Assembly: GCA_002279065.1 (NCBI GenBank)
Contig: NCKB01000001.1
Span: 310,001 to 374,000 of the forward strand
DNA length: 64,000 nucleotides
Source: Lysobacterales bacterium 15-68-25
Lineage (GTDB): Bacteria > Pseudomonadota > Gammaproteobacteria > Xanthomonadales > Rhodanobacteraceae
Reading direction: 5' to 3'
In this document: positions 42,746 through 51,638 of the stretch, in pieces
How positions within the stretch are numbered: the stretch's first letter is position 1
Layout: each line of letters begins with the position of its first letter
The notes under the pieces: model-generated
Told to the model about the DNA's origin: nothing
Databases searched by the model: none
The model's input: the letters and a program-made list of their open reading frames with translations, nothing else
Translations under genes and position numbers: made by a program

Positions 42746-44635
42746 TCACTGCGTGGCACCGGTGCCATGCTCGGCCGATGCACGCACCGTCGGCGTGTCG
42801 GCAGCCGGAGAATTGGCGAGACGTTCCTGGAACAGCAGCGTGTCCAGCTTGCCGTTCAGCCGCAGCAGGGCGACGTCCGACATTTCGCGGTCGGTCTGCT
42901 GTACCTGGGCGCTTTCCGGCGGCGGCGGCGCATCGGGGGCACGGGTCAGTCCGGCCAGTTCCGGCCCGACCACCTGGGTGAGCGCGAAGTAGGTGTCGTG
43001 GATGCCGGCCGCCTGCAGCAGTCGGCCGGGAAGCATCCACGAGGCGGTATCCACGTGCTGCGGCGCCATCGCCTTGCGCGGATCGACCAGCAGCCAGGTG
43101 CCGGGTTCGCCCAGCATGTCGCCGCCGTCGACGAAACCCTTGGTCTGGAATACCCCGGTGAGCGCCGGCAGGTGGTCACCGTAGAACAGCAGCAGCGTCG
43201 GCCGGTCGCGCTTGGCCAGCGCAGCCGCCAGGCGACCCAGTTCCTGGTCGGCATGGCCGATGTGGTAGAGGTAATTCTGCAGTTCCAGCTTGTCCTTGCC
43301 GGTCACGCCCTCGGGTACCGGGATCGCGTCGCGCGCGGCCGGGTCGGCAGGGATCGTGTCGTAGGGGCCATGCGCCTCGATGCTGATGGCGAACAGGAAT
43401 TGCGGCGGCCCGCTGTCCTTCAGTTGCGTCAGGATCTCGTCGGTCATGCCGCGGTCGGCCATGTACTGGCCGTCATTGCTGGCGCTGGATGGGAACGCCG
43501 ACTGCGAGACGAAACGGTCGAAGCCGATCGCCTGGAATGCGCTGGTGCGGTTCCAGAACGAAGGATCGTTGCCGTGGATCGCCACCGTTTCGTAGCCGTG
43601 CGCGCGCAGCGTGCGCACCAGGCTGGGCACCACCTTGGCATTGAGCTGCAGGTAAGGGAACTGCAGGTTGCGGAAGTAGCGCAGCGAGAGACCGGTGAGC
43701 ACCTCGAATTCGGTGCGGATGGTGCCGCCCCCAAAGGTCGGCACGTGCAGCGCGCCGCTGATGCCGTGGCGGGCCAGGCGGTCCAGGTTGGGCGTCAGCT
43801 CCGAGTGCTGGTATCCATTGAGGATGCGCGGATCGAAGAACGACTCGCTCTGTACCACGACGATGTCCGGCTGCGCGCCGTCGATGCCCGATGCCTGGAG
43901 CTCCTGCCGCAGCGCCTCGTCGTTGCGTCCGATCAGCTCGCGTGCGGCGGCAGGATCGGCCTTGCGGTCGTGCTTGCCGTACTGCAGGTGATAGATCATC
44001 AGCGAGCTGACCAGGCCCGAGTGGGTCGCGGTCGAACTGGCCGACCAGGGTTCCAGCCACAGCATGCGCCCGTTGTAGAGCTTCGCCCAGGCGGGGCTGC
44101 CGGCCAGCAGCGTCGCCAGCAGGACGAGGGAGAGGGTGCCGGCCGCCAGCCGCCGCGAGCGCGGTCGTTTTGCCAGCATGGGAGGCTCGATACGCCAGAG
44201 CGTCACGACCAGGGCGACGGCGGCAAGGATGGCCAGGTACGGCCCCGGACTGTGCGGCAGGTAGGCGCCAAGGACGTGGGTACCGCCCTTGTCGAGTTGG
44301 CCGATCATGTGGAAGTCGGCTGGAATCAGCGGCGTGCCCAGGTTGGCGACCTTGAGTCCGTTCACCGCGTACACCAGTCCCTCGACGGCCAGCGCCAGTC
44401 CGAACGACAGCAGCGCGCGGCGGGTCAGCGCCAGCAGGGTGAGGGCCAGCAGCAGTCCGGGCAGGGCATTGGCGAGCACGTAGACCGGCTGGTCGAGCAG
44501 CCGACGCGGCACCACGCCGACACCGCCGTCGATCATGCCGGTGAGCAGGACGAACGCCAGCACGAGCACAGCCAGCACCAGGGCTCTGCGCCAGGCAGGG
44601 CGCACGCGGTCCGGGCGATCGGGGGATGGGGTCAT
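42746..44635 (-). CDS. LTA-synthase-like sulfatase-fold phosphotransferase
   Basis: A 629-aa inner-membrane enzyme. Five transmembrane helices occupy about residues 15-190, followed by a periplasmic alkaline-phosphatase/sulfatase domain. Motifs are DIVVVQSESFFDPR (metal Glu), FGGGTIRTEFEVLTGLSLRYF (candidate nucleophile Thr), AIHGNDPSFWNR and LLFYGDHLPALTG (metal D and H). The LtaS/OpgB family transfers phosphoglycerol or phosphoethanolamine to a glycan or lipid. In Gram-negatives the likely acceptor is an osmoregulated glucan or LPS, which is inference. ATG 44635 is chosen because the first helix follows it. It is divergent from glnE. Confidence 0.88.
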   Translation of the reverse strand: MTPSPDRPDRVRPAWRRALVLAVLVLAFVLLTGMIDGGVGVVPRRLLDQPVYVLANALPGLLLALTLLALTRRALLSFGLALAVEGLVYAVNGLKVANLGTPLIPADFHMIGQLDKGGTHVLGAYLPHSPGPYLAILAAVALVVTLWRIEPPMLAKRPRSRRLAAGTLSLVLLATLLAGSPAWAKLYNGRMLWLEPWSASSTATHSGLVSSLMIYHLQYGKHDRKADPAAARELIGRNDEALRQELQASGIDGAQPDIVVVQSESFFDPRILNGYQHSELTPNLDRLARHGISGALHVPTFGGGTIRTEFEVLTGLSLRYFRNLQFPYLQLNAKVVPSLVRTLRAHGYETVAIHGNDPSFWNRTSAFQAIGFDRFVSQSAFPSSASNDGQYMADRGMTDEILTQLKDSGPPQFLFAISIEAHGPYDTIPADPAARDAIPVPEGVTGKDKLELQNYLYHIGHADQELGRLAAALAKRDRPTLLLFYGDHLPALTGVFQTKGFVDGGDMLGEPGTWLLVDPRKAMAPQHVDTASWMLPGRLLQAAGIHDTYFALTQVVGPELAGLTRAPDAPPPPESAQVQQTDREMSDVALLRLNGKLDTLLFQERLANSPAADTPTVRASAEHGTGATQ

Positions 44636-44752
44636 GGCTGTCCGTAAGATGTCACGATTTCGACGCGCGAATGTAACTCTGCCCAGATGAACCGCCGGCA
44701 TGGGGGCGGGTGGTTGGCTCAGGCCGCTCCGGCCCCCTGTCGGTTGCTGCGG

Positions 44753-44758
44753 CACAAT
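44753..44758 (+). promoter_or_regulatory. -10 of glnE (leaderless)
   Basis: CACAAT ends 6 nt before the glnE ATG at 44765; no Shine-Dalgarno is present. Confidence 0.45.
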
Positions 44759-44764
44759 GCGTGC

Positions 44765-47611
44765 ATGAATGCCCCCGAATCCACCGCGCTGCAGGCGCTG
44801 ATCGACGACCGTTACGCCCAACTGGTGGCGGCCTGCCGCGCCGCGGGCGTGGCGGTGCAGGACGATGCCGGCGTCGCCGAGCGCATCCGCCGCACCCTAC
44901 TGGCCAGCGATTTCGCCTTCGAGGTCTGGCGCAGCCAGCCGCAGCTGCTCTCCCCGGCGGGACTCGAGCGGTTGCGCTCGTCATCCGATGCCGCTTCGCG
45001 GGTCGAGGCATTGCGCCTGCCGGCGGACGAGGGCGAGACGCTGTCGTTGCTGCGCCGGTTCCGGCGGGCCGAGTCGCTGCGGCTGGTGTTCCGCGACGTC
45101 AACGACCTGGACGACGTGCCGACCACGCTGGCTGAGACCAGCGTCCTGTACGAGGTATTGCTGGATCGCGCACTGACCTGGTCCGAGCAGATGCTCGCCG
45201 GCCGCTACGGCCAGCCGCGCGCCGCAGATGGCAGCCTGCAGCGGCTGGTGGTGGTCGGCTTCGGCAAGCTCGGCGGCAGCGAGCTGAATTTCTCGTCCGA
45301 CATCGACCTGGTGATGGCCTATCCGCAGGGAGGCCAGAGCGACGGCAGCCGCAGTCTGGACAACAGCGAGTACTTCGTGCGGCTGGTGCGACAGGTGGTG
45401 CGGCTGCTGAACGAGCCCACGGTCGATGGCATCTGCGCGCGGGTCGACCTGCGCCTGCGCCCGTTCGGCACGGCCGGACGGCTCGCGCTGCCGTTCGCCG
45501 CGATGGAGCAGTACTACCAGAGCGAAGGTCGCGACTGGGAGCGTTATGCCTGGATCAAGGCGCGTACGGTGGCCGGCGACCGCGTGGCGGGCAAGCAGCT
45601 GCAGGAGTTGCTGCGCCCGTTCGTCTATCGCAAATACCTCGACTACACCGCGTTCGCCGGCCTGCGCGAGATGAAGGCGCTGATCGACGCCGAAGTCGCC
45701 CGCAAGGACCTGGCCGACAACCTCAAGCTCGGTCCGGGTGGCATCCGCGAGATCGAGTTCATCGTGCAGCTCACCCAGCTGATCCGCGGTGGACGCGAGC
45801 CTTCCTTGCGCGTGCGTGGCCTGCTGCCGGCGCTGACCGCCTGCGAGGCGCGCGGACACATTCCCGCCGCACGTGCCCGTGCGCTGCGCGAGGCCTACCT
45901 GTGCCTGCGCCGGGTGGAGAACCGGGTGCAGATGCTGCGCGACGCGCAGACCCACGACATCCCCGAGGACGCGCTCAGCCGCGAGCGGATCGCACGCGGC
46001 CTGGGGCACGACGACTGGCCGTCGCTCGCGGCCGAGCTAGCGAAGCACCGCGCGGTGGTCAGCGAAGAGTTCGCCGCCGTGCTGATGCCGCAGGGCGGTC
46101 GCGCGGCCAGCGCCCCGGTCGCCGACACGGCGCTCTGGCACGACGCCTGCGCCGGCACGCTGGAACCATCTGCGATGGAGGCCTCGGGCTTCGTGCCCGG
46201 CGATGCCGTGGCCGAGGCGTTGGTGAAACTGCCCCAGGGCTCCAATGTGCGCGCGATGTCGCCCGGTTCGCGCGAGCGGCTGGACCGCGTGATGCCGCAA
46301 CTGCTGATCGCCGCGCGGCTGACCGCGGCGCCGGTGGCCTGCCTGCTGCGGCTCGTGCAACTGGTGCAGGCGGTGGCGCGGCGCTCGTCCTATCTTGCCC
46401 TGCTGGAGGAGCAGCCGGCAGCACGACGCCGGCTGGCGCGGCTGTTCGCCGATCGCGCCTTCCTCGCCGAGCGGGTCATCGCGCAGCCCCTGCTGCTCGA
46501 CGACGTGCTCGATCCGCGTATCGACCAGTTGCCGCTCAAGCGCGCCGACATCAGTGCGGAGATCACCCGCGTGCTGGCCACGCTCGACGAGCGCGAGGCC
46601 GAGGCGGAGCTGGAGCGCATCAACGAGTTCAAGGCCAGCGTGGCGTTCCGCCTGGGACTGGCCTTCAGCGACGGCCGGGCCGACGCGGTGTCCACCGCGC
46701 GACGACTGGCGGCGCTGGCCGAGTCGGTGGTGGTGGCAGTGACCGCATTGGCCGAGCGCGAACTGGCTGCGCAGCACGGCCGCCTGCCGGGCGAGGGGTC
46801 CGGTTTCGCGGTGCTGGGTTACGGCAGCCTCGGCGGCGAGGAGCTGGGCTTCGCTTCCGACCTGGATCTGGTATTCGTCTACGACGGCCGCCGCGCGCAG
46901 GCGATGAGCGATGGTGCCCGCCCGCTGGAGGGCTCGCGCTGGTACCAGCGGCTGGCGCAGCGGGTGATGAACTGGCTCACCGTGATGACCCGTGCCGGCC
47001 GCCTGTACGAGGTCGACACCCGGCTGCGCCCGGACGGCTCGAAGGGCCTGCTGGTGTCCAGCTTCGATGCCTTCGCGGCCTACCAGCGCGGTCGCGCCTG
47101 GACCTGGGAGCATCAGGCCCTGCTGCGTGCGCGGCCGGTGGCGGGCGATCCCGCCCTGCATGCGGAGCTGGCCGCACTGCGGCGGGAAATCCTGGCGATC
47201 GCGCGCGACGTGGACGCAGTGTACGACGAGGTCTCGAGCATGCGCCGGCGCTGGCGTGCCGAGCGCGACCGTTCCGACGCTGCGCGCTTCGATCTCAAAC
47301 AGGGCCCGGGTGGCCTGCTCGACATCGAGTTTGCCCTGCAGGGGCTGGTGCTGGCCCACGCCGTGCGCCATCCGACCCTGCTCGACATGACCAGCAACGC
47401 GGCGCTGATCGATGCTTGTCGCGAGGCCGCGCTGCTCGATGCCGGCCAGGCCGAGGTCTTCCTGCATGCCCACGCCGAACTGCTGCAGCGTGCGCTGACC
47501 TGCACGCTGGACCTGCGCTCGCGCATCGGCGAGCGCGAACCGGAGTTGATGCAGCTGGCCGCCACCGTGCAGGCGGTGACCCGCGCGCTGGGTTTCGCCT
47601 TCGACGCCTAG
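44765..47611 (+). CDS. glnE: Bifunctional glutamine synthetase adenylyltransferase/deadenylase
   Basis: GlnE adenylylates and deadenylylates glutamine synthetase in response to glutamine and PII. The 948-aa protein has two nucleotidyltransferase domains. The deadenylylase half carries VVGFGKLGGSELNFSSDIDLVMAYP (about 160-185) and the adenylylase half carries AVLGYGSLGGEELGFASDLDLVFVYD (about 680-705). Each is followed by the R-LRP-G and ILGPGGIREIEF/QGPGGLLDIEF motifs. The central PII-responsive region lies between. The length and both GlnE domains are intact. It ends with a 4-nt convergent overlap with the next gene. Confidence 0.96.
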   Translation: MNAPESTALQALIDDRYAQLVAACRAAGVAVQDDAGVAERIRRTLLASDFAFEVWRSQPQLLSPAGLERLRSSSDAASRVEALRLPADEGETLSLLRRFRRAESLRLVFRDVNDLDDVPTTLAETSVLYEVLLDRALTWSEQMLAGRYGQPRAADGSLQRLVVVGFGKLGGSELNFSSDIDLVMAYPQGGQSDGSRSLDNSEYFVRLVRQVVRLLNEPTVDGICARVDLRLRPFGTAGRLALPFAAMEQYYQSEGRDWERYAWIKARTVAGDRVAGKQLQELLRPFVYRKYLDYTAFAGLREMKALIDAEVARKDLADNLKLGPGGIREIEFIVQLTQLIRGGREPSLRVRGLLPALTACEARGHIPAARARALREAYLCLRRVENRVQMLRDAQTHDIPEDALSRERIARGLGHDDWPSLAAELAKHRAVVSEEFAAVLMPQGGRAASAPVADTALWHDACAGTLEPSAMEASGFVPGDAVAEALVKLPQGSNVRAMSPGSRERLDRVMPQLLIAARLTAAPVACLLRLVQLVQAVARRSSYLALLEEQPAARRRLARLFADRAFLAERVIAQPLLLDDVLDPRIDQLPLKRADISAEITRVLATLDEREAEAELERINEFKASVAFRLGLAFSDGRADAVSTARRLAALAESVVVAVTALAERELAAQHGRLPGEGSGFAVLGYGSLGGEELGFASDLDLVFVYDGRRAQAMSDGARPLEGSRWYQRLAQRVMNWLTVMTRAGRLYEVDTRLRPDGSKGLLVSSFDAFAAYQRGRAWTWEHQALLRARPVAGDPALHAELAALRREILAIARDVDAVYDEVSSMRRRWRAERDRSDAARFDLKQGPGGLLDIEFALQGLVLAHAVRHPTLLDMTSNAALIDACREAALLDAGQAEVFLHAHAELLQRALTCTLDLRSRIGEREPELMQLAATVQAVTRALGFAFDA

Positions 47612-48582
47612 GAAACGTCGGTGCCCGGGTGCCTGGCGCGGACAGCCTCGCGCAGCGTGGCGGCGAGCGCGGCAGTCTCGCGCAGCGGCCCGACCGCGGG
47701 GTGGTGGTTACCCAGCCAGCCACCCTCGCGCAGGGCCTGGTGGAAGCGCGCGATGCGTGGCGGCAGCGGGGCAAGCACCAGGGTCTCGACCGGGCAGCCC
47801 ACCGCGCAGGCCTCGCTCAGCATGTTGACCGAGTCCGGCGTCACCAGCAGCCGGTCCGACCAGCCCAGCACGCCGGGATAGGGATTGGTGCCGTCCGGCG
47901 GTCCACGCCAGAGCAGACCCGGCAGGTCGTGCAGGGCATCGCCGATGGTGTCGACAACGAGCCGCGGGGTTCGTCGCGAGGCAATCACCAGGGCGCTGCC
48001 GCCGTCCTCCGCGACGCGTCGGCGTACCGTGTCGGCCAGCGTGCGGGCGTAGCCGGCGTCGAGCGCGATACCGCGCCGCGGACCTCCGAGCAGCACGCCG
48101 AGCCGGGGGCCGGGCAGCTCGCCGAGTGCGGGAAACGCTTCGCGCGCATCGGCCAGCCACGCATCGTCGACCGGATTCAGCGAGCCGACCGGATTCAGCA
48201 CGTTGGCACCGGTGAGGCCGTCGTGTCGTGGCGCGATGACCTGGTCCCATTCGGACGGATCGATGCGCGGATCGAGGATCTGCACGGTGAAGCAGTCGCC
48301 GCCGGAGAGCCTGCGCAGCATCCGCGTGAACAGCGCGGCGGCGCGCCCGCAACCGATCGCGACCACCGGCCACGGCGGCGCAAACAGCTCACGCTGCGCA
48401 GCGGGCAGGGCGATGCGTCCGCCGGCCAGCATGCGCGGCGCGAACCATGACCATGGCGCGCGCGGCTCCAGCACCAGGTGGCGGACCGGAAGTTCCAGCC
48501 GTTCGGCCAGCGCCAGCGCCTGCCGCTGGTTGCCCGCGGCGGCATCGGTGATCGCCCAACACTCGCCCGCGGCCCTCAACAT
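47608..48582 (-). CDS. ELM1/GtrOC1-like protein (DUF1022, glycosyltransferase-like fold)
   Basis: A 324-aa protein of the bacterial ELM1 (mitochondrial fission ELM1-like) family, annotated as DUF1022. It contains [23 protein letters not shown] at the start, [24 protein letters not shown] in the centre and [31 protein letters not shown] near the end. The last segment resembles the donor-site of GT-B glycosyltransferases. The cellular role is not established; its position near LPS genes and its fold suggest a glycan role, which is inference. It overlaps the glnE 3' end by 4 nt convergently. ATG 48582 gives the family N-terminus. Confidence 0.82.
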   Translation of the reverse strand: MLRAAGECWAITDAAAGNQRQALALAERLELPVRHLVLEPRAPWSWFAPRMLAGGRIALPAAQRELFAPPWPVVAIGCGRAAALFTRMLRRLSGGDCFTVQILDPRIDPSEWDQVIAPRHDGLTGANVLNPVGSLNPVDDAWLADAREAFPALGELPGPRLGVLLGGPRRGIALDAGYARTLADTVRRRVAEDGGSALVIASRRTPRLVVDTIGDALHDLPGLLWRGPPDGTNPYPGVLGWSDRLLVTPDSVNMLSEACAVGCPVETLVLAPLPPRIARFHQALREGGWLGNHHPAVGPLRETAALAATLREAVRARHPGTDVS

Positions 48583-48664
48583 GGGCGTGGCGTCGCTGCC
48601 ATTGTTTCCGGATCGAGCACAGTTCGTTCCACGCGGCGGGGTCCTGTGGGCTGCGCCGCCCACG

Positions 48665-48670
48665 TAAACT
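48665..48670 (+). promoter_or_regulatory. Possible -10 of the nitroreductase gene
   Basis: TAAACT about 50 bp before the ATG at 48721; no clear -35. Confidence 0.35.
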
Positions 48671-48720
48671 GGCGACTTCCTGCGCCAGCATCGGCGCGTC
48701 ACGCCGGAACAAGAATACCC

Positions 48721-49314
48721 ATGAGCGAGATGCTTTCCGATACCGCCCTCGACCAGCTCTTCCGCAACGCCCGCACGTTCAACGCATGGCTGGACCGCGA
48801 GGTCACCGACGCGCAGCTGCACCAGCTGTACGACCTGCTGAAGTTCGGCCCGACCAGCGCGAACAGCTCGCCGATGCGCCTGGTGTTCGTGAAGTCGGCC
48901 GAGGCCAAGGCCAAGCTGTCGCCGTTCCTGTCCGAGGGCAACCGCGCCAAGACCATGGCCGCTCCGGTCACTGCGATCGTCGCCAACGACCACGCCTTCC
49001 ACGAGAAGCTGCCGCAACTGTTCCCGCATACCGACGCGAAGAGCTGGTTCGAGGGCAACCAGCCGCTGATCGACACCACCGCGTTCCGCAACGCCACGTT
49101 GCAGGGTGCCTACCTGATCCTGGCCGCTCGTGCGGTGGGGCTGGACTGCGGCCCGATGTCCGGCTTCGACAACGCCGGGGTGGATGCGGCGTTCTTCGCC
49201 GGCACCGCGATCAAGTCCAACTTCCTGGTCAATCTCGGTTATGGCGACGCCAGCCGCGACCTGTTCCCGCGCAGCCCGCGCCTGTCGTTCGACGAGGCGT
49301 GCACGATCGCCTGA
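48721..49314 (+). CDS. RutE/HadB-like nitroreductase (malonic semialdehyde reductase family)
   Basis: A 197-aa FMN-dependent nitroreductase-fold protein. [18 protein letters not shown] (about 42-59) is the FMN-binding motif of this group, and [28 protein letters not shown] is the RutE-like central helix. In E. coli RutE reduces malonic semialdehyde in pyrimidine degradation, but no other rut genes are present, so I do not assign that reaction. It is probably a quinone or aldehyde reductase. It precedes yceI by 60 bp on the same strand. Confidence 0.88.
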   Translation: MSEMLSDTALDQLFRNARTFNAWLDREVTDAQLHQLYDLLKFGPTSANSSPMRLVFVKSAEAKAKLSPFLSEGNRAKTMAAPVTAIVANDHAFHEKLPQLFPHTDAKSWFEGNQPLIDTTAFRNATLQGAYLILAARAVGLDCGPMSGFDNAGVDAAFFAGTAIKSNFLVNLGYGDASRDLFPRSPRLSFDEACTIA

Positions 49315-49374
49315 GCGACCCTTTTCCACCACCCCATCGGCGCCTCGCCGATCCACCAGCACAGGAGTTCACCC

Positions 49375-49959
49375 ATGCGCGCGATGAAGATCCTCGTTTT
49401 TGCCGGCCTGTTCGGCGCCACCCTGGCCGCCCAGGCAGCTCCGGTCACCTACAAGCTGGACCCGAACCACACCATGGTGCTGTTCAGCTGGAACCATTTC
49501 GGTTTCTCCAACCCGACCGCCGACCTCGGCATCGCCCAGGGCACCCTGGTGTTCGATGCAGCCGACCCGGCCAGGTCGAGCGTGGACGTGACGATGCCGC
49601 TGTCCAAGCTCGACACCCACGTCGGTGCGCTGGACGAGCACTTGAAGAAGCCGGACTTCTTCAATGCCGACAAATACCCGGTTGTGACCTTCAAGAGCAC
49701 CAAGGTCGAACCGCTTGGCGGTGACAAGTTCAAGGTCACCGGCGACCTCACCGTGCACGGCGTGACCAGGCCGGTGGTGCTGGACGCCACGCTCAACAAC
49801 GCCGGTATGCACCCGATGCTGAAGGTGCCGGCGATCGGCTTCGACGCCACGGCGACGATCAAGCGCTCGGATTTCGGCGTGGGTGCCTACGTGCCGGCGG
49901 TCAGCGACGAGATCCAGATCCGCATCACCACCGAGGCCGACGCCGCCAAGGCCAAGTAA
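49375..49959 (+). CDS. YceI family periplasmic protein
   Basis: A 194-aa lipocalin-like protein with a signal peptide (MRAMKILVFAGLFGATLAAQA) and a YceI beta-barrel: YKLDPNHTMVLFSWNHFGFSNPTADLG at the mature N-terminus, DEHLKKPDFFNADKYPVVTFKSTKVE in the middle and DFGVGAYVPAVSDEIQIRITTEAD at the end. YceI proteins bind isoprenoid lipids (ubiquinone precursors or polyprenyl chains). AGGAG lies 9 nt before the ATG. A terminator follows. An alternative ATG is three codons in. Confidence 0.92.
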   Translation: MRAMKILVFAGLFGATLAAQAAPVTYKLDPNHTMVLFSWNHFGFSNPTADLGIAQGTLVFDAADPARSSVDVTMPLSKLDTHVGALDEHLKKPDFFNADKYPVVTFKSTKVEPLGGDKFKVTGDLTVHGVTRPVVLDATLNNAGMHPMLKVPAIGFDATATIKRSDFGVGAYVPAVSDEIQIRITTEADAAKAK

Positions 49960-49982
49960 GTCCCGGTCCAGGAAGCGATCCG

Positions 49983-50012
49983 AGGCCGCGCCGGCGACGG
50001 TGCGGCCTTTTT
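49983..50012 (+). terminator. Terminator after yceI
   Basis: GGCCGC (49984-49989) pairs with GCGGCC (50002-50007), and TTTTT follows. Confidence 0.85.
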
Positions 50013-50084
50013 CCTGGGCGTTTCTCCAGGGGGCGGTTTTGCCGTCCGGACCCGCTGCGCTGGCGGCTGTCCGGCCGGACTGGC

Positions 50085-50093
50085 TGCTATGAT
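50085..50093 (+). promoter_or_regulatory. Extended -10 of the zinc-finger gene
   Basis: TGC-TATGAT about 34 bp before the ATG at 50127. Confidence 0.45.
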
Positions 50094-50126
50094 CACCGGC
50101 TGAGTTCGAACCCTCCGGAGTTCCCC

Positions 50127-50333
50127 ATGTCGACCACCCCCAGCGCGGTGACGCCGATCCCGGCGAATGCCCAAAATCGTTACGAAGTGACGCTGAGCGA
50201 CCTTCCGCTGTCCTGTCCGATGCCCGGAATGGCGCTCTGGAACTCCCATCCGAAGGTCTATCTGCCGATCGTCGATGATGGTGGCGAGTCCACCTGTCCT
50301 TACTGCGGCGCGCATTACGTCCTGCGCGGCTGA
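50127..50333 (+). CDS. CHCC-type zinc-finger protein
   Basis: A 68-aa protein with the zf-CHCC pattern: C30, H41, C57 and C60 (LSCP, SHPKVYLPI, CPYCGAHY). Bacterial members resemble the NDUFS6 subunit of complex I and are frequently found as stand-alone genes in Xanthomonadales and other proteobacteria. Zinc binding is expected; role unknown. It precedes the LPS glycosyltransferase gene by 75 bp. Confidence 0.88.
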   Translation: MSTTPSAVTPIPANAQNRYEVTLSDLPLSCPMPGMALWNSHPKVYLPIVDDGGESTCPYCGAHYVLRG

Positions 50334-50408
50334 TCGCCGGGCCGGAAACTTCCGTCGGAACCCGGGTTTAGGCACGATCGCTGCTTGCCTGAAGGGATGA
50401 AGGCCTTG

Positions 50409-51560
50409 ATGCAAGACACCATGCCTGCAGCCGCCAGCCGTCCCGCCCGGGTCCTGACCGTGGTTCAGCTGATCCCGGCACTGCATTCCGGCGGGGCCGA
50501 GCGCTCGGCGCTGGAGGTGGCTCGTGCGCTGGTGGCGGCCGGGCATCGCTCGGTGGTCGTCTCGGCCGGCGGACGCCTGGTCGAACGCCTGCAGGCCGAG
50601 GGCAGCGAGCACGTCACGCTGGACATCGGGCGCAAGTCGCTCGGCACGCTGGCACGCGTGGGTGCGCTGCGCCGGGTGCTCAAGTCGCTGGATGCCGATA
50701 TCGTGCACGCCCGTTCGCGCATGCCGGCGTGGATCGGCCGGCTGGCGATCCGCGGCCTGGCGCGCAAGCCGCACTTCATCACCACCGTCCACGGCCTCAA
50801 TTCGCCGGGCCGCTACAGCGCGGTGCTGCTGCGCGGCGAGCGCGTGATCGCGGTGTCGCAGACCGTGCGTGCCTATGTGCTGGGCCACTACCGCTGGCTG
50901 GAGCCGGCGAGGGTACGGGTGATTCCCCGCGGCATCGATCCCGAGGCCTTCCCGTACGGACACCGGCCAGACGATGCCTGGCAGAAGGCCTTCTTCGCCG
51001 AATTCCCGCAGCTGGCCGGTGCGCCACTGCTGACCCTGCCCGGCCGCGGCACCCGGCTGAAGGGCCATCACGACGCCATCGAACTGCTCGCCGACCTGCG
51101 CGACCGCGGGGTTGCGGCGCGGCTGCTGCTGCTGGGCGTGCTCGAGCCCGGGCGCGAGGCCTACGCCGAGGAGCTGCGCGAACTGGTGCGCTCGCGCGGA
51201 CTGCAGTCACAGGTCGTGATGACGCCGCCGCGCGACGATATTCGCGACATCTACGCCATGTCTGCCCTGGTGCTGCAGCTGTCGAACAAGCCGGAAGCCT
51301 TCGGGCGCACCGTGGTGGAGGCCTTGTCGCTGTGCCGCCCGGTGCTCGGTTACGCCCACGGCGGCGTTGGCGAGTTGCTCGCAGAGCTCTATCCGGCCGG
51401 CCGCGTGCCGCTGGGGGATCGCGAGAAGCTGGTCGAACGGGCCGCCGAACTGCTGCGCGTCGCGCCGCCGATCCCGATGCTGCAGAGCTACCGGCTGGCC
51501 GACATGCAGCAGGCCACGCTGGAGCTGTACGAGGAAGTGGCGGGCGCGGACCCGCACTGA
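50409..51560 (+). CDS. GT4-family glycosyltransferase
   Basis: A 383-aa GT-B glycosyltransferase. The acceptor half has VQLIPALHSGGAERSALEVARALVAAGH and VHGLNSPGRYSAVLLRG. The donor half has TLPGRGTRLKGHHDAIELL, SNKPEAFGRTVVEALSLCRPVLGYAHGGVGELL, with the E-x7-E (EAFGRTVVEA) motif that holds the nucleotide sugar. It probably adds a sugar to the LPS core or O-chain. I chose ATG 50409 because AAGG lies 5 nt upstream; an ATG four codons earlier has its ribosome-binding sequence too close. First gene of the surface-glycan run. Confidence 0.88.
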   Translation: MQDTMPAAASRPARVLTVVQLIPALHSGGAERSALEVARALVAAGHRSVVVSAGGRLVERLQAEGSEHVTLDIGRKSLGTLARVGALRRVLKSLDADIVHARSRMPAWIGRLAIRGLARKPHFITTVHGLNSPGRYSAVLLRGERVIAVSQTVRAYVLGHYRWLEPARVRVIPRGIDPEAFPYGHRPDDAWQKAFFAEFPQLAGAPLLTLPGRGTRLKGHHDAIELLADLRDRGVAARLLLLGVLEPGREAYAEELRELVRSRGLQSQVVMTPPRDDIRDIYAMSALVLQLSNKPEAFGRTVVEALSLCRPVLGYAHGGVGELLAELYPAGRVPLGDREKLVERAAELLRVAPPIPMLQSYRLADMQQATLELYEEVAGADPH

Positions 51561-51605
51561 TCGAGGCCGCGCCGGCCCCGTCGCCCCCGCGCCGGAGCGC
51601 TCGCC

Positions 51606-51611
51606 TACAAT
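51606..51611 (+). promoter_or_regulatory. -10 of the O-antigen ligase-like gene
   Basis: TACAAT, 27 bp before the ATG at 51639. Confidence 0.4.
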
Positions 51612-51638
51612 GCCGGTTTTCTCCGTGCCGGCCATCGC

